Positions 44,119 to 53,377 of a stretch of DNA of 64,000 nucleotides are shown one piece after another. Source of the DNA: Flavobacteriales bacterium (GTDB lineage: Bacteria; Bacteroidota; Bacteroidia; Flavobacteriales_F; PHOS-HE28); NCBI GenBank assembly GCA_016717225.1, contig JADKGB010000002.1, positions 1-64,000 on the forward strand, given 5' to 3'. The position numbers were made by a program, and so were the translations under genes. The notes beneath the pieces are model-generated. The model worked only from the letters and a program-made list of their open reading frames with translations. It searched no databases and had not been told where the DNA came from. Within the stretch, counting starts at the first letter, position 1; the number at the start of each line of letters is the position of its first letter.

Positions 44119-44190
44119 GGTCCGTTTGATCGTGCCGGTTTTTGATCGACCGAACTGACAAATGCCAAGGGCAATTCGGCATTCACTTCG

Positions 44191-44198
44191 TACCCTTG
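44191..44198 (+). promoter_or_regulatory. -7 promoter box directly before folD
   Basis: TACCCTTG, one mismatch from TAnnTTTG, four bases before the folD ATG. If used, folD mRNA would be leaderless or nearly so. Confidence 0.35.
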
Positions 44199-44202
44199 TC
44201 AC

Positions 44203-45105
44203 ATGTCCTCCTTGGTCACTACCTACCAACTCCTTGATGGTAAGCGTTGCGGTGATGCTCTGCGCGTCGATATCGCCACTGGCGCTGCCGAAGTAAAAGC
44301 CAAGCGGGGCAGGGCACCGCACCTCGCGGCCGTGCTGGTGGGCAATGATGGTGCGAGCAAGACCTACGTGGAGAGCAAAGTGAAAGCGTGCGAGAGCGTT
44401 GGCTTCCGTAGCTCCCTGATCCGCATGCCGGAGAGCACTACGGAAGATGAACTCCTGGCCCGCATAAAGCAGCTCAACAAGGACAAGGATTTGGACGGGT
44501 TCATTGTGCAACTGCCTCTGCCTTCGCACATAGACCCGGAGAAGGTCACGCTAGCGATATCACCTGATAAGGATGTGGACGGTTTCCATCCGGAGAACAT
44601 CGGCCGTATGGTGCTGGGGCTCGATTGCTTCCTGCCAGCCACGCCCAGCGGCATTGTTGAATTGCTTCGTTTCTACCACATCGAAACGGCGGGAAAACAT
44701 GCGGTCGTCGTCGGGCGAAGCCACATCGTTGGTACTCCCATGAGCATTTTGTTGAGCCGCAACGCTTACCCTGGCAATTGCACCGTTTCCCTGGCACATA
44801 GTCGCTCCAAGAACCTTGCGGAACTCACGCGCCAGGCCGACATTCTCGTTGCTGCTGTTGGCCGCCCGGAAATGATCACGGCAAACATGGTGAAGGAAGG
44901 GGCCGTGGTAGTAGACGTGGGCATACACCGGATTCCCGATGCAAGCAAGAAAAGCGGATTCAGACTTGTCGGTGATGTGAAGTTCGACGAGGTGGCCCCG
45001 AAGTGTTCATGGATAGCGCCCGTGCCCGGTGGGGTAGGGCCAATGACGATCACGAGCTTGTTGCTGAATACGCTGAAGGCATCGCGCCACGCATTCTCTT
45101 CGTGA
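44203..45105 (+). CDS. folD: Methylenetetrahydrofolate dehydrogenase/cyclohydrolase
   Basis: Bifunctional enzyme: oxidises 5,10-methylene-THF with NADP and hydrolyses the methenyl form to 10-formyl-THF. 300 residues, the family length. The catalytic YVESKVKACE holds Tyr55 and Lys59, VQLPLPSHID is near 105-114, DKDVDGFHPENIG near 124-136, the Rossmann VVGRSHIVGTPM follows, and the C-terminus has PVPGGVGPMT. The C1 unit links with gcvT in this window. Its stop overlaps the next start by GTGA. Confidence 0.97.
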   Translation: MSSLVTTYQLLDGKRCGDALRVDIATGAAEVKAKRGRAPHLAAVLVGNDGASKTYVESKVKACESVGFRSSLIRMPESTTEDELLARIKQLNKDKDLDGFIVQLPLPSHIDPEKVTLAISPDKDVDGFHPENIGRMVLGLDCFLPATPSGIVELLRFYHIETAGKHAVVVGRSHIVGTPMSILLSRNAYPGNCTVSLAHSRSKNLAELTRQADILVAAVGRPEMITANMVKEGAVVVDVGIHRIPDASKKSGFRLVGDVKFDEVAPKCSWIAPVPGGVGPMTITSLLLNTLKASRHAFSS

Positions 45106-46007
45106 AAACCGTTCGTTGGGTCTCGTGGGTGCTCACCGCTGGAACGCTCCTGGCAGGGCTTCTACTCGTTTCTGTCGGCCTCGTTGGATTCAGTTGGGTG
45201 TTCTTCGTCTTGTTCCCTATCGCAGTTGGTTTCTCCACGGCGATCGCTGCGGGGAGCGCTGGCCGCAAGACCGTGATCTTGGCATTGTGCATTGTCGGGC
45301 TCGTGGTATTCATGGCCCTTGCGGTGGTAATGGGAATGGAGGGTCTCGTTTGCGTTCTAATGGCGATGCCTCTGCTGTTGGTTGCTTTGATAATGGGTGC
45401 TTTGCTCGGCTTGGCCTGTCGCAACACGATATTCAAAGGGCTTCTTGAGAAAGAGCGGAGGTTGCCCGTCATCGCGTTCCCATTGGTTCTTTTGCTCGTA
45501 GGGGATCCCATAGCAAGACAGATCGATATGGCCCCACCAATGACGGCGATCAGCACCACCATCACGCTTCCACAGGATCCGATCGATGTTTTTGAAGCGC
45601 TCCGATCCATGGATACGTTGGACGGTGAGCAACCATGGCTTTTACGGATCGGGCTTCCGACACCCTACCGGTGCGTGCTGGAAGCGGAGCGGGTAGGTGC
45701 AGAGCGGAAGTGCCTGTTCCCGAATGGACATATCACTGCCGTGGTCACCGCGTACGAGCCTGGCACCGCTCTTCGCATGAAGGTGGTTGAGTATGAACTC
45801 ACCGGCCGGCATTGGTTCCACTTCGGCGATGCGGACTACGCGTTCGAACGAAAAGGATCCGGTACGCGCGTCACCCGGACGTCCTCTTACCGTTCCGATC
45901 TGCAACCACGGTGGTATTGGGCTCCGTTGGAAAAGTTGGGAATAGAGCAAGAACATGAGTTCGTGCTGCGGAGTTTGAAGAAGAACCTGGAAAGAGCAGG
46001 ACATTGA
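45102..46007 (+). CDS. Membrane protein with C-terminal SRPBCC-like domain
   Basis: 301 residues from a GTG overlapping the folD stop (GTGA). The first 150 residues or so hold four to five transmembrane segments. The last 130 or so form a soluble domain like the SRPBCC/polyketide-cyclase fold (PIDVFEALRSMDTLDGEQPWLLRIG, then RMKVVEYELTGRHWFHFGDADYAFE and GTRVTRTSSYRSDLQPRWYW). The SRPBCC assignment is by appearance. It is followed by a relic of a second folD end, so it may have been inserted into a folD copy. Function unknown. Confidence 0.72.
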   Translation: MKTVRWVSWVLTAGTLLAGLLLVSVGLVGFSWVFFVLFPIAVGFSTAIAAGSAGRKTVILALCIVGLVVFMALAVVMGMEGLVCVLMAMPLLLVALIMGALLGLACRNTIFKGLLEKERRLPVIAFPLVLLLVGDPIARQIDMAPPMTAISTTITLPQDPIDVFEALRSMDTLDGEQPWLLRIGLPTPYRCVLEAERVGAERKCLFPNGHITAVVTAYEPGTALRMKVVEYELTGRHWFHFGDADYAFERKGSGTRVTRTSSYRSDLQPRWYWAPLEKLGIEQEHEFVLRSLKKNLERAGH

Positions 46008-46020
46008 GCGATATCACACT

Positions 46021-46095
46021 AAAGTGCCCAATGCAGTGGGGCCGGTGACGATCACGAGTTTGTTGATGAACACCTTGAATGCATGTGTCAACTGA
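46021..46095 (+). pseudogene. Relic of the folD 3' end
   Basis: This frame encodes VPNAVGPVTITSLLMNTLNA and ends in a stop. It matches the folD C-terminus (PVPGGVGPMTITSLLLNTLKA) almost residue by residue, yet it lies after the membrane gene. It has no start and nothing upstream. It looks like the left-over tail of a second folD copy or of an insertion event at the folD stop. Confidence 0.8.
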
Positions 46096-46122
46096 GCGCT
46101 CGTTGCGCGCTTATTCACGACG

Positions 46123-46764
46123 TCAGCTTTTCCCCCTTGGGTACCGCATCTTGTTCAACGCCTCGGTCCGGCTTTGCACCTGCAGTTTCTCATAGATGTG
46201 CCGCACATGGGTGCGCACAGTGTTTGGGCTTAGGTTCATCTGGTGGGCGATCTCCTTCATGCGCAAGCCGGTGCTCAGGTAGTCCAATACTTGTCCCTCG
46301 CGCTCGCTGAGCCGTTCACCGTTCACTTCTGTTCGCACTTGGAAACTTCCCACGACTTTGCGGGCAATGGTGGCGCTCATGGGCGAACCGCCCGCTAGAA
46401 CCGTGTCTATGGCATCGAACAATTCCTCGATGAGTGCGCGCTTGATCACATAACCGGTAGCGCCAGCTTTCAGTGCGTCGAAGATCTTTTCGTCGTCCTC
46501 GTACACGGTACACATCATCACTTGGGTTGCAGGCCAACGGTCCTTGATGGTGCGTGTACACTGAATGCCGTTCATTCCTGGAAGATTGATATCCATAAGA
46601 ACCACTTGTGGATGTTCCTGGGCAATGGCTTTCAGCCCTTCTTCAGCGGTGGGGTGGGCCGTGCACGTAAATCGCCCGCTGCTGTTCAGCAGGGTGGTCA
46701 GGCTGTTGCGGTAGTCGTCATGGTCTTCGATGAGCAGCACATTGATCGCTTTGCCTTTGAGCAT
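46123..46764 (-). CDS. Response regulator, NarL/FixJ type with LuxR HTH
   Basis: 213 residues. Receiver domain 7-125, with VLLIEDHDDYR and the phospho-acceptor Asp58 in VLMDINLPG; Lys near 107 in VIKRA. The C-terminal HTH at about 148-205 has LSEREGQVLDYLSTG, then MKEIAHQMNLSPNTVRTHV. It binds DNA when phosphorylated. It follows the histidine kinase gene by 64 bases, so the two form a pair. The start MLKGKAINVLLIED fits the family; the longer frame overlaps the kinase. Confidence 0.94.
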   Translation of the reverse strand: MLKGKAINVLLIEDHDDYRNSLTTLLNSSGRFTCTAHPTAEEGLKAIAQEHPQVVLMDINLPGMNGIQCTRTIKDRWPATQVMMCTVYEDDEKIFDALKAGATGYVIKRALIEELFDAIDTVLAGGSPMSATIARKVVGSFQVRTEVNGERLSEREGQVLDYLSTGLRMKEIAHQMNLSPNTVRTHVRHIYEKLQVQSRTEALNKMRYPRGKS

Positions 46765-46828
46765 GATTTTGGGGAAGTGCGTGTGCGGAGAGACCCGGCC
46801 AATGTATCCGGTTGTTTTTCGTGGAGCA

Positions 46829-47572
46829 TCACTCGTTGGGGTGATGCTCGTCCAAGGGCATCGCGATAACCACGCTTGTTCCTTGTGGTAGAACAGGATC
46901 CGTGCGCACACTGCCATCCCACCGCTCGATGCGTTTGCGGATGTTCAACAGGCCTTGTCCACCGCCTCCGACATTCAGGTCGCCCGGTCCGTCGTCCGAA
47001 ATACGCAGTACCAGTGCGCCATGCATGGTGTGGGCAACAAGGTTTACCGTCTTTGCACCGGCGTGTTCGGCAACATTCTGCAGCACTTCCTTGGCGGCGA
47101 GGTACAGGTCACGGCGCTTCGGTGGGCTCAAGTGCACAGGTGACCTCACACCTTCAGTATTGGTGCGGAACTCCAAGCCATGCTGGTTGGCCAGTTCGGC
47201 GGCATACCGATCGATGAAGGCGATACTGGCATCCCACCGATCACTTTTGGGATCCAGGCTCCAAATGATCTCGTCGATCTTGCGTAACATGCCGCTGGTA
47301 ACATCTTCAATGCGCTGCAACTCTGCGAAGCCAGGCGACCCAGGCGTGCTGTTCCGAAGGCCCATGCGTGCGAGCAACAGCAAATTGCTGACATCGGCGC
47401 TCAGATCATCGTGCACGTCCGTGGCTATCCGCTGGCGTTCCTCACCGCGCACGTGCTCATGCTCCAGTTCCCGAACATGCTTGCGCAGTTTCCGCTGGCT
47501 CCAGAAACGCACAATCACCATGGCGAAGCCTGCACAGGCAAAAGCAATGGTGAATCGGGTCCAGAGCGGCAT
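46829..47572 (-). CDS. Sensor histidine kinase, HisKA_3 (NarX-like) type
   Basis: 247 residues. A single membrane segment (about 5-23) and a short coiled linker are followed by the phospho-acceptor helix RQRIATDVHDDLSADVSNLL with His54, and an HATPase_c domain (EVLQNVAEHAGA, ISDDGPGDLNVGG, GGQGLLNIRKR). There is no periplasmic sensor domain, so the signal is probably sensed in the membrane or by a partner. The start MPLWTRF was chosen because a TACTTTCA box lies within the longer frame (47583-47590). It precedes the LuxR regulator. Confidence 0.92.
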   Translation of the reverse strand: MPLWTRFTIAFACAGFAMVIVRFWSQRKLRKHVRELEHEHVRGEERQRIATDVHDDLSADVSNLLLLARMGLRNSTPGSPGFAELQRIEDVTSGMLRKIDEIIWSLDPKSDRWDASIAFIDRYAAELANQHGLEFRTNTEGVRSPVHLSPPKRRDLYLAAKEVLQNVAEHAGAKTVNLVAHTMHGALVLRISDDGPGDLNVGGGGQGLLNIRKRIERWDGSVRTDPVLPQGTSVVIAMPLDEHHPNE

Positions 47573-47582
47573 GGTTCCGGTG

Positions 47583-47590
47583 TGAAAGTA
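47583..47590 (-). promoter_or_regulatory. -7 promoter box of the two-component operon
   Basis: TACTTTCA on the minus strand, ten bases before the chosen kinase start at 47572. It supports the shorter start. Confidence 0.4.
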
Positions 47591-47628
47591 GGACGCTGGC
47601 CCCGCACTCAGCCTGTTCGGCACGCTCG

Positions 47629-47658
47629 TTGCCAGTTCGGGCGGTCCGTTTAGATTCG
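47629..47658 (+). promoter_or_regulatory. Promoter of the 535-residue exported protein gene
   Basis: TTG at 47629-47631, 19 bases, then TAGATTCG at 47651-47658, followed by a leader of about 20 bases. Confidence 0.5.
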
Positions 47659-47680
47659 CGGCCCATCAACCACCAATTAA

Positions 47681-49288
47681 ATGCGATCAAAACCCCTCGT
47701 TTTCATGTTGGTGCTGCTTCAAGCAGCTGCCTCCATGGCCCAAACAAAGACCGATGCCGCCGATGTGAACTGGGGCGCTGAATTGAACGATAAGACCGAC
47801 GGCGACTTTGTATCCGTTATAGGCGAGGACAAAGACGCAGTTTATCAATTGATGAGCAAAAAGCGGGATCTGATGGTACAGCGCATGGACATGACCATGA
47901 AGGTCGTGTACCAAAAGCCGCTGGAAATGGAATTGGACAAGAAGGACCTCACACTTGAAGGGTTGGAACTGGTAGGTCAGAACATTGTTGTATTCACCAG
48001 TTTGTTCGACAAGAAGAACGACCAGAACAACATGTACATGAGGGTCTACGATGCATCCGATTTCAGCCCAAAGGGTCGCATGGAGAAGATCGCTCGGATC
48101 CCAGCGGAGAAATCCAAGAACAAAGGGGCTTTTGATGTGCACGTGTCGCCGGACGAAAGCAAGATCCTGGTAGAGATCGAAGAACCGCGCGAACGGAAAA
48201 AAGACCAGAAGGTGGCGAAAGAGAAATTCACCGTGAAAGTGTATGATGGAGATATGAACCCCCTATGGGACGGTGATCTCACATTACCCTTTTTGGACGA
48301 TGAATTCCGTCGCGAATCACTTCGGGTGGACAACGATGGAAGTGTAGTGTTGATCGGGGTCAAGTACGTTACCAAAGGCGAGTTCCGTGAGCGAAAGCGT
48401 GAGGGACAATCGACCTACGGTTACCATTTGATCGTCTTCAAGAACGCTGAGTCCGAACCTACCGACCACAGCGTGGACGTTCCCGGCAAATTCTTGCAGG
48501 ACATGACCGTGAGCCTTGGCACGAAGGGCGATATCATTTGCGCCGGATTTTACAGTGAAAAGGATACACGCGGGATCAAGGGCCCGTTCTACATGACCTT
48601 GGACCGGACAAGCAAAGAGATCAAGCAACAGAGTTTTGGGACCTTCGATCATGACTTCATTACGGAGTATATGACCGAGAAGGAAGAAAAGAGAGCGGAG
48701 AAGAAAGCGAAACGCAAGGACGAAGAACTCGGTGTTGAGTGGGATTATGACCTCCGCGAGATCATTCGTCGCGAGGACGGCGGTGCGGTTCTGATGGCTG
48801 AACAGTACTACATGTACACCCAAGTGATCTGCACCAGCAACCCGAACGGTGGCCAAACTTGTCGAACCGTTTACCACTATGTGTACAACGACATCATCGC
48901 TGTCAACATCGATCCACAAGGCAACATCGAATGGAGCGCCAAAGTGCCCAAGCGCCAGCACACGACCAACGATAATGGATACTACAGCAGTTATGCGGTT
49001 GAAGTGAAGGGGGGCAAGATCTATCTCATATTCAACGATACCGGCGAAAACCTTTTCCTGAAGCCAGGCGACAAGATCCGTCAGTTCGAGTTGAAGGGTA
49101 AGGATGCTCTTGTTACGATCGCCACGATAGACGGTAGCGGCACGACGAAGCGTGAAGCCTTGTTCTCACCCGAACGTCGCGAGGCGATCCTTCGCCCGAA
49201 GGATTGCACCCAGTTGATGGATGATCGGATGTTCATTTACGCCAGCCGCAGGAAGGAATACCGATTCGGTATGATCACGTTCCAATAA
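47681..49288 (+). CDS. Exported protein of unknown function, possibly beta-propeller
   Basis: 535 residues with a signal peptide (1-20, ending SMAQ). The rest alternates beta-rich stretches with a very charged Lys/Glu segment near 330-350 (EKEEKRAEKKAKRKDE). Recurring blocks of predicted strands (VYQLMSKKRDLMV, IVVFTSLFDKK, VVLIGVKYVTK) fit a propeller-like repeat, but no Asp-box or named motif is visible. There is no type IX sorting domain. A terminator follows at 49303-49339. Similar large exported proteins of unknown role are common in Bacteroidota. Confidence 0.8.
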   Translation: MRSKPLVFMLVLLQAAASMAQTKTDAADVNWGAELNDKTDGDFVSVIGEDKDAVYQLMSKKRDLMVQRMDMTMKVVYQKPLEMELDKKDLTLEGLELVGQNIVVFTSLFDKKNDQNNMYMRVYDASDFSPKGRMEKIARIPAEKSKNKGAFDVHVSPDESKILVEIEEPRERKKDQKVAKEKFTVKVYDGDMNPLWDGDLTLPFLDDEFRRESLRVDNDGSVVLIGVKYVTKGEFRERKREGQSTYGYHLIVFKNAESEPTDHSVDVPGKFLQDMTVSLGTKGDIICAGFYSEKDTRGIKGPFYMTLDRTSKEIKQQSFGTFDHDFITEYMTEKEEKRAEKKAKRKDEELGVEWDYDLREIIRREDGGAVLMAEQYYMYTQVICTSNPNGGQTCRTVYHYVYNDIIAVNIDPQGNIEWSAKVPKRQHTTNDNGYYSSYAVEVKGGKIYLIFNDTGENLFLKPGDKIRQFELKGKDALVTIATIDGSGTTKREALFSPERREAILRPKDCTQLMDDRMFIYASRRKEYRFGMITFQ

Positions 49289-49302
49289 CCCCGTCGGTTG
49301 TT

Positions 49303-49339
49303 CAAAGCCCTTCTGCGCGAGCGGAGGGGCTTTGAGTTT
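49303..49339 (+). terminator. Rho-independent terminator
   Basis: An 8-base stem (CAAAGCCC at 49303-49310 with GGGCTTTG at 49327-49334), loop of 16 bases, then a short T-rich tail (AGTTTC). It lies 14 bases after the stop of the exported protein gene and before queA. Confidence 0.75.
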
Positions 49340-49365
49340 CTGGGACCATCTTCACGCCCCCGATC

Positions 49366-50565
49366 ATGCACCCTAATGAGATCCGCATCAGCGACTTCAC
49401 CTACGAACTGCCCGTTGATCGTATCGCTCAGCAACCATTGGCGGATCGTTCGGCATCGCGTCTGCTAGTTTATCGCGAAGGCCGAATTACGGACGACCAG
49501 TTCCGTTCACTGACAGAACATATTCCCAAGGGAAGCTTGTTGGTTCTCAACGACACCCGGGTGGTGAAGGCCCGTATCAGCTTTACCCGGGCAACGGGCG
49601 CTGTGATCGAGTGCATGGTTCTGGAGCCTGAGGAAGGGCGCACGATCGAAAAGGCTCTGCTCGACCAAGGCACAACGCGCTGGTGGTGCATGGTGGGCAA
49701 TGCCAAACGTTGGAAGGCAGGTGAAGTGCTAAGCGGTGCTGGATACGGAGAGCTTCGGGTTGTGCGACTTGCGCAGCGCGACGGCGAGTATTTGTTGGAG
49801 TTCAATTGGAATACATCGGTTCCTTTCGTTCAGTTGTTGGCCCTCCGGGGTTTGTTGCCGTTGCCACCGTATATGAAACGTCTCGCAGTCGCTGAAGATG
49901 ATATCCGATATAACACGGTCTTTGCTGTGAATGATGGATCCGTAGCAGCACCAACGGCCAGCCTGCATTTCACACCGGCGCTTCTGAAGGAACTGGAAGG
50001 GAATGGTGTTCGAAGAGCGAACGTCACGTTGCACGTTGGTGCAGGAACTTTTCTGCCGGTGAAGAGCGAGCGCATGATGGATCATGCCATGCATACGGAG
50101 CAATTGCGTGTTCCGCGAAGCACTGTAGAAATGCTGCTCGCTTCGGCGATGTCCGGTTCACCTATAATTCCTGTTGGAACAACGGCGCTTCGCACCATCG
50201 AAAGCCTGTGCTGGTTCGGAGACGATCTGCTCGCCGGTCAAACCATGAAGTTTCTGTCTGTCGGGCAATGGCGACCCTATGAACAACCAGCAGAGAGTTC
50301 GACCGCTTCCTTAAGCGCTGTGTTGGATCAGATGGATCGTGAACGCGTTGATCATGTTCAGGGATCCACCTCTTTGCTTATCGCTCCGGGTTATCCTTTC
50401 AGGCTGGCCACCGGTTTGATCACCAATTTCCACCAGCCCGGCAGCACGTTGTTGCTTTTGGTAGCAGCCTTCCTGGGTCCCAATTGGCGATCCGTGTATG
50501 ATCACGCGCTTTCTCACGGCTATCGCTTCTTGAGCTACGGGGATAGCTCGTTGCTGATGCGTTAA
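49366..50565 (+). CDS. queA: tRNA preQ1(34) S-adenosylmethionine ribosyltransferase-isomerase
   Basis: Transfers and rearranges the ribosyl part of S-adenosylmethionine to preQ1 at the tRNA wobble base, giving epoxyqueuosine. 399 residues, a little longer than E. coli QueA. ISDFTYELPVDRIAQQPL at the start, LLVLNDTRVVKARI near 58-71, GSVAAPTASLHFT near 192-204, NVTLHVGAGTFLPV and the C-terminal NFHQPGSTLLLLVAAF are all diagnostic. Some Bacteroidota carry two QueA-type proteins, so this one could be the non-canonical paralogue. It sits just before the abnormal GC block. Confidence 0.92.
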   Translation: MHPNEIRISDFTYELPVDRIAQQPLADRSASRLLVYREGRITDDQFRSLTEHIPKGSLLVLNDTRVVKARISFTRATGAVIECMVLEPEEGRTIEKALLDQGTTRWWCMVGNAKRWKAGEVLSGAGYGELRVVRLAQRDGEYLLEFNWNTSVPFVQLLALRGLLPLPPYMKRLAVAEDDIRYNTVFAVNDGSVAAPTASLHFTPALLKELEGNGVRRANVTLHVGAGTFLPVKSERMMDHAMHTEQLRVPRSTVEMLLASAMSGSPIIPVGTTALRTIESLCWFGDDLLAGQTMKFLSVGQWRPYEQPAESSTASLSAVLDQMDRERVDHVQGSTSLLIAPGYPFRLATGLITNFHQPGSTLLLLVAAFLGPNWRSVYDHALSHGYRFLSYGDSSLLMR

Positions 50566-50589
50566 TTGCCCCAACCGCCGGGATGAGCC

Positions 50590-51418
<829 letters not shown>

Positions 51419-51436
51419 CGAAATCGGACCTTCCCC

Positions 51437-51465
51437 TTGGCACAAAATAAGTGCCGCTATCTTGC
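51437..51465 (+). promoter_or_regulatory. Promoter of porQ
   Basis: TTG at 51437-51439, 18 bases, then TATCTTGC at 51458-51465, close to the Bacteroidota consensus, 13 bases before the porQ ATG. It lies just past the abnormal GC block. Confidence 0.6.
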
Positions 51466-51478
51466 GTTCCCATCGCGC

Positions 51479-52522
51479 ATGCTCATACGGAAGCCCATAG
51501 TTCTTATTGTCCTTTTTTCCGCTGCTCTTACAGCTCAAGCACAGTTAGGCGGGAAATCCATCTTCAGGGTGTTCGATATCCCTAGTTCTGCCCGGCTCGT
51601 GGCGTTAGGAGGATCACCTGTTGCCGTGCTGGACAATGACCTCAATTTGGGTTTGTTCAACCCGGCATTGCTGAACGAAACGATGAAGCAGCAGGTGGCA
51701 CTGAGCTACTTGCCGTACGTGGACAAGATGAATTTCGGTTATGCCAGCTATTGCCACCACTTCGATAGCGTGGGCATCACCACCAGCGGTAGCGTGCAGT
51801 ATGTGGATTACGGAACCTTTACCCGCACCGATGAGACGGGAGCGGAGCAGGGGACTTTTCGCGCTGGCGAGTATGTGTTGCAACTGGGTGGATCGCATGC
51901 AGTAGACAGTCTGTTCCGGGTTGGGGTGAATGTGAAGTACATCGTTTCCAATTTGGAGAACTATCGCGCGAATGCCGTGGCAGCGGATATTGGCGGTGTT
52001 TTCGAAAAGAAGGCCATAGGACTTACGATCGCCGCTACCGCGCGCAACCTGGGGTTCGTAACACGCTCGTTCACCGAAACAAAGGAAAAATTGCCCCTCC
52101 AGTTGCAACTGGCGGCTACGTACAGGTTCAAACACGCTCCATTCCGCATAGGTTGTTCGTTCGACAATTTGCAACAATGGGACCTTACGTACACGGATCC
52201 AACGGCTCAGGCACAAGTGGATCCGACGACCGGACAATTTGTTGAAGAAAAGGTGACCACCTTGGAGAAAAGTCTTTGGCATCTGGTGCCCAACGCGGAG
52301 ATCCTGTTCGGCAAGAATTTCATGTTACGCGTAGCGTACAATTACAAGCGCCGACAAGAACTGCGATTGGAGGAAAAACCCGGCCTTACGGGAATGAGCT
52401 TGGGTATCGGGCTTAAGTTGAGCAAGTTCCACGTGAGCTATGGCTTCGCTCAACTCTTTCCAGGTTCCGCAAGCAATGTGATCAGCGTTGCTGTTCGATT
52501 CGCGGATTTCAAGAAGTCCTGA
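51479..52522 (+). CDS. porQ: Type IX secretion system protein PorQ
   Basis: 347 residues, the usual size. Signal peptide at 1-22 (ending TAQAQ), then a PorV/PorQ-type outer membrane beta-barrel: SIFRVFDIPSSARLVALGG near 26-44, LFNPALLNETMKQQVALSY near 60-78, and a C-terminal strand ending in aromatic residues (VAVRFADF). PorQ is part of the type IX attachment complex that anchors cargo to the surface. It is followed by cmk, the order often seen in Bacteroidota. The start follows the signal peptide; the longer frame is the poly-Gly artefact. Confidence 0.93.
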   Translation: MLIRKPIVLIVLFSAALTAQAQLGGKSIFRVFDIPSSARLVALGGSPVAVLDNDLNLGLFNPALLNETMKQQVALSYLPYVDKMNFGYASYCHHFDSVGITTSGSVQYVDYGTFTRTDETGAEQGTFRAGEYVLQLGGSHAVDSLFRVGVNVKYIVSNLENYRANAVAADIGGVFEKKAIGLTIAATARNLGFVTRSFTETKEKLPLQLQLAATYRFKHAPFRIGCSFDNLQQWDLTYTDPTAQAQVDPTTGQFVEEKVTTLEKSLWHLVPNAEILFGKNFMLRVAYNYKRRQELRLEEKPGLTGMSLGIGLKLSKFHVSYGFAQLFPGSASNVISVAVRFADFKKS

Positions 52523-52650
52523 GGAGTGTTACGAGTTCGTTGCGCGCTGTGTGTTCAAAGCGCTAAGGCGGACGTGTAAGCCATAACCTCAGGCCCAAGA
52601 CCGGCAACCCCCAACACGGAACGATTGCCACTCACTTTCCCGGCGGGTGC

Positions 52651-52658
52651 TATCATTG
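52651..52658 (+). promoter_or_regulatory. Possible -7 promoter box directly before cmk
   Basis: TATCATTG, one mismatch from TAnnTTTG, four bases before the cmk ATG. The nearest TTG (52625) is 23 bases upstream, too far for a canonical -33. Confidence 0.3.
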
Positions 52659-52662
52659 GGGC

Positions 52663-53364
52663 ATGCGCCGGATCAATATCGCCATCGACGGTTTCTCTTC
52701 GTGCGGAAAGAGCACGTTGGCGAAGCAATTGGCGCACCACCTGCACTATACCTACATCGATAGCGGGGCCATGTACCGCGCGATCGCCCTGTATGTGATC
52801 GAGAACGGCCTGGTGATCGACGGTAAGCTGGACAAGGTGGATCTTTTGCGGGTATTGGATCAGATCCACATCGGATTCAAGCATGATGACGTGAGCCAGC
52901 GCAGCGAGACCTGGTTGGATGGGCGCAATGTGGAGCACAAGATCCGCGGCATGGAGGTGAGTCGCCATGTGACGCTTGTTAGCCCAGTGCCAGAGGTGCG
53001 TGCCAAGCTCGTGCAACTGCAAAAGGCCTTGGGTACAGAGAAAGGTGTGGTGATGGATGGGCGCGATATCGGAACGGTCGTTTTCCCCGACGCCGAAGTG
53101 AAATTGTATATGACCGCACGCCCAGAAATACGGGCTATGCGCCGCTATCAGGAGCTGAAGGGCAGGGGAGTGGAGGTAGATTATGCCAGTGTGCTGGAGA
53201 ACATTGAACGGCGTGATGAGGACGATACCAAGCGCGCCGCCGATCCATTGATCAAGGCCCCCGATGCCTTCGAGATCGACAACAGCGATCTGAGTTCACA
53301 CGAACAATTCGATATTGCTCTTGGGGTGGTGGTAAAGACGATAGGGGTAGTGACCGAGGCCTGA
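52663..53364 (+). CDS. cmk: Cytidylate kinase
   Basis: Phosphorylates CMP and dCMP with ATP. 233 residues, the family size. P-loop DGFSSCGKST at 9-18, IDSGAMYRAIA near 32-42, MDGRDIGTVVFPDAEVKLY near 126-144 and DDTKRAADPL near 186-195 are diagnostic. Cytoplasmic. Downstream of porQ. Confidence 0.96.
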   Translation: MRRINIAIDGFSSCGKSTLAKQLAHHLHYTYIDSGAMYRAIALYVIENGLVIDGKLDKVDLLRVLDQIHIGFKHDDVSQRSETWLDGRNVEHKIRGMEVSRHVTLVSPVPEVRAKLVQLQKALGTEKGVVMDGRDIGTVVFPDAEVKLYMTARPEIRAMRRYQELKGRGVEVDYASVLENIERRDEDDTKRAADPLIKAPDAFEIDNSDLSSHEQFDIALGVVVKTIGVVTEA

Positions 53365-53377
53365 AAAGCTTCAAGGC

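Noticed and set aside
44160..44185. Weak hairpin AATGCC/GGCATT before folD as a terminator of the epimerase gene
   Set aside because: Only six base pairs with a long loop and no T-tract.
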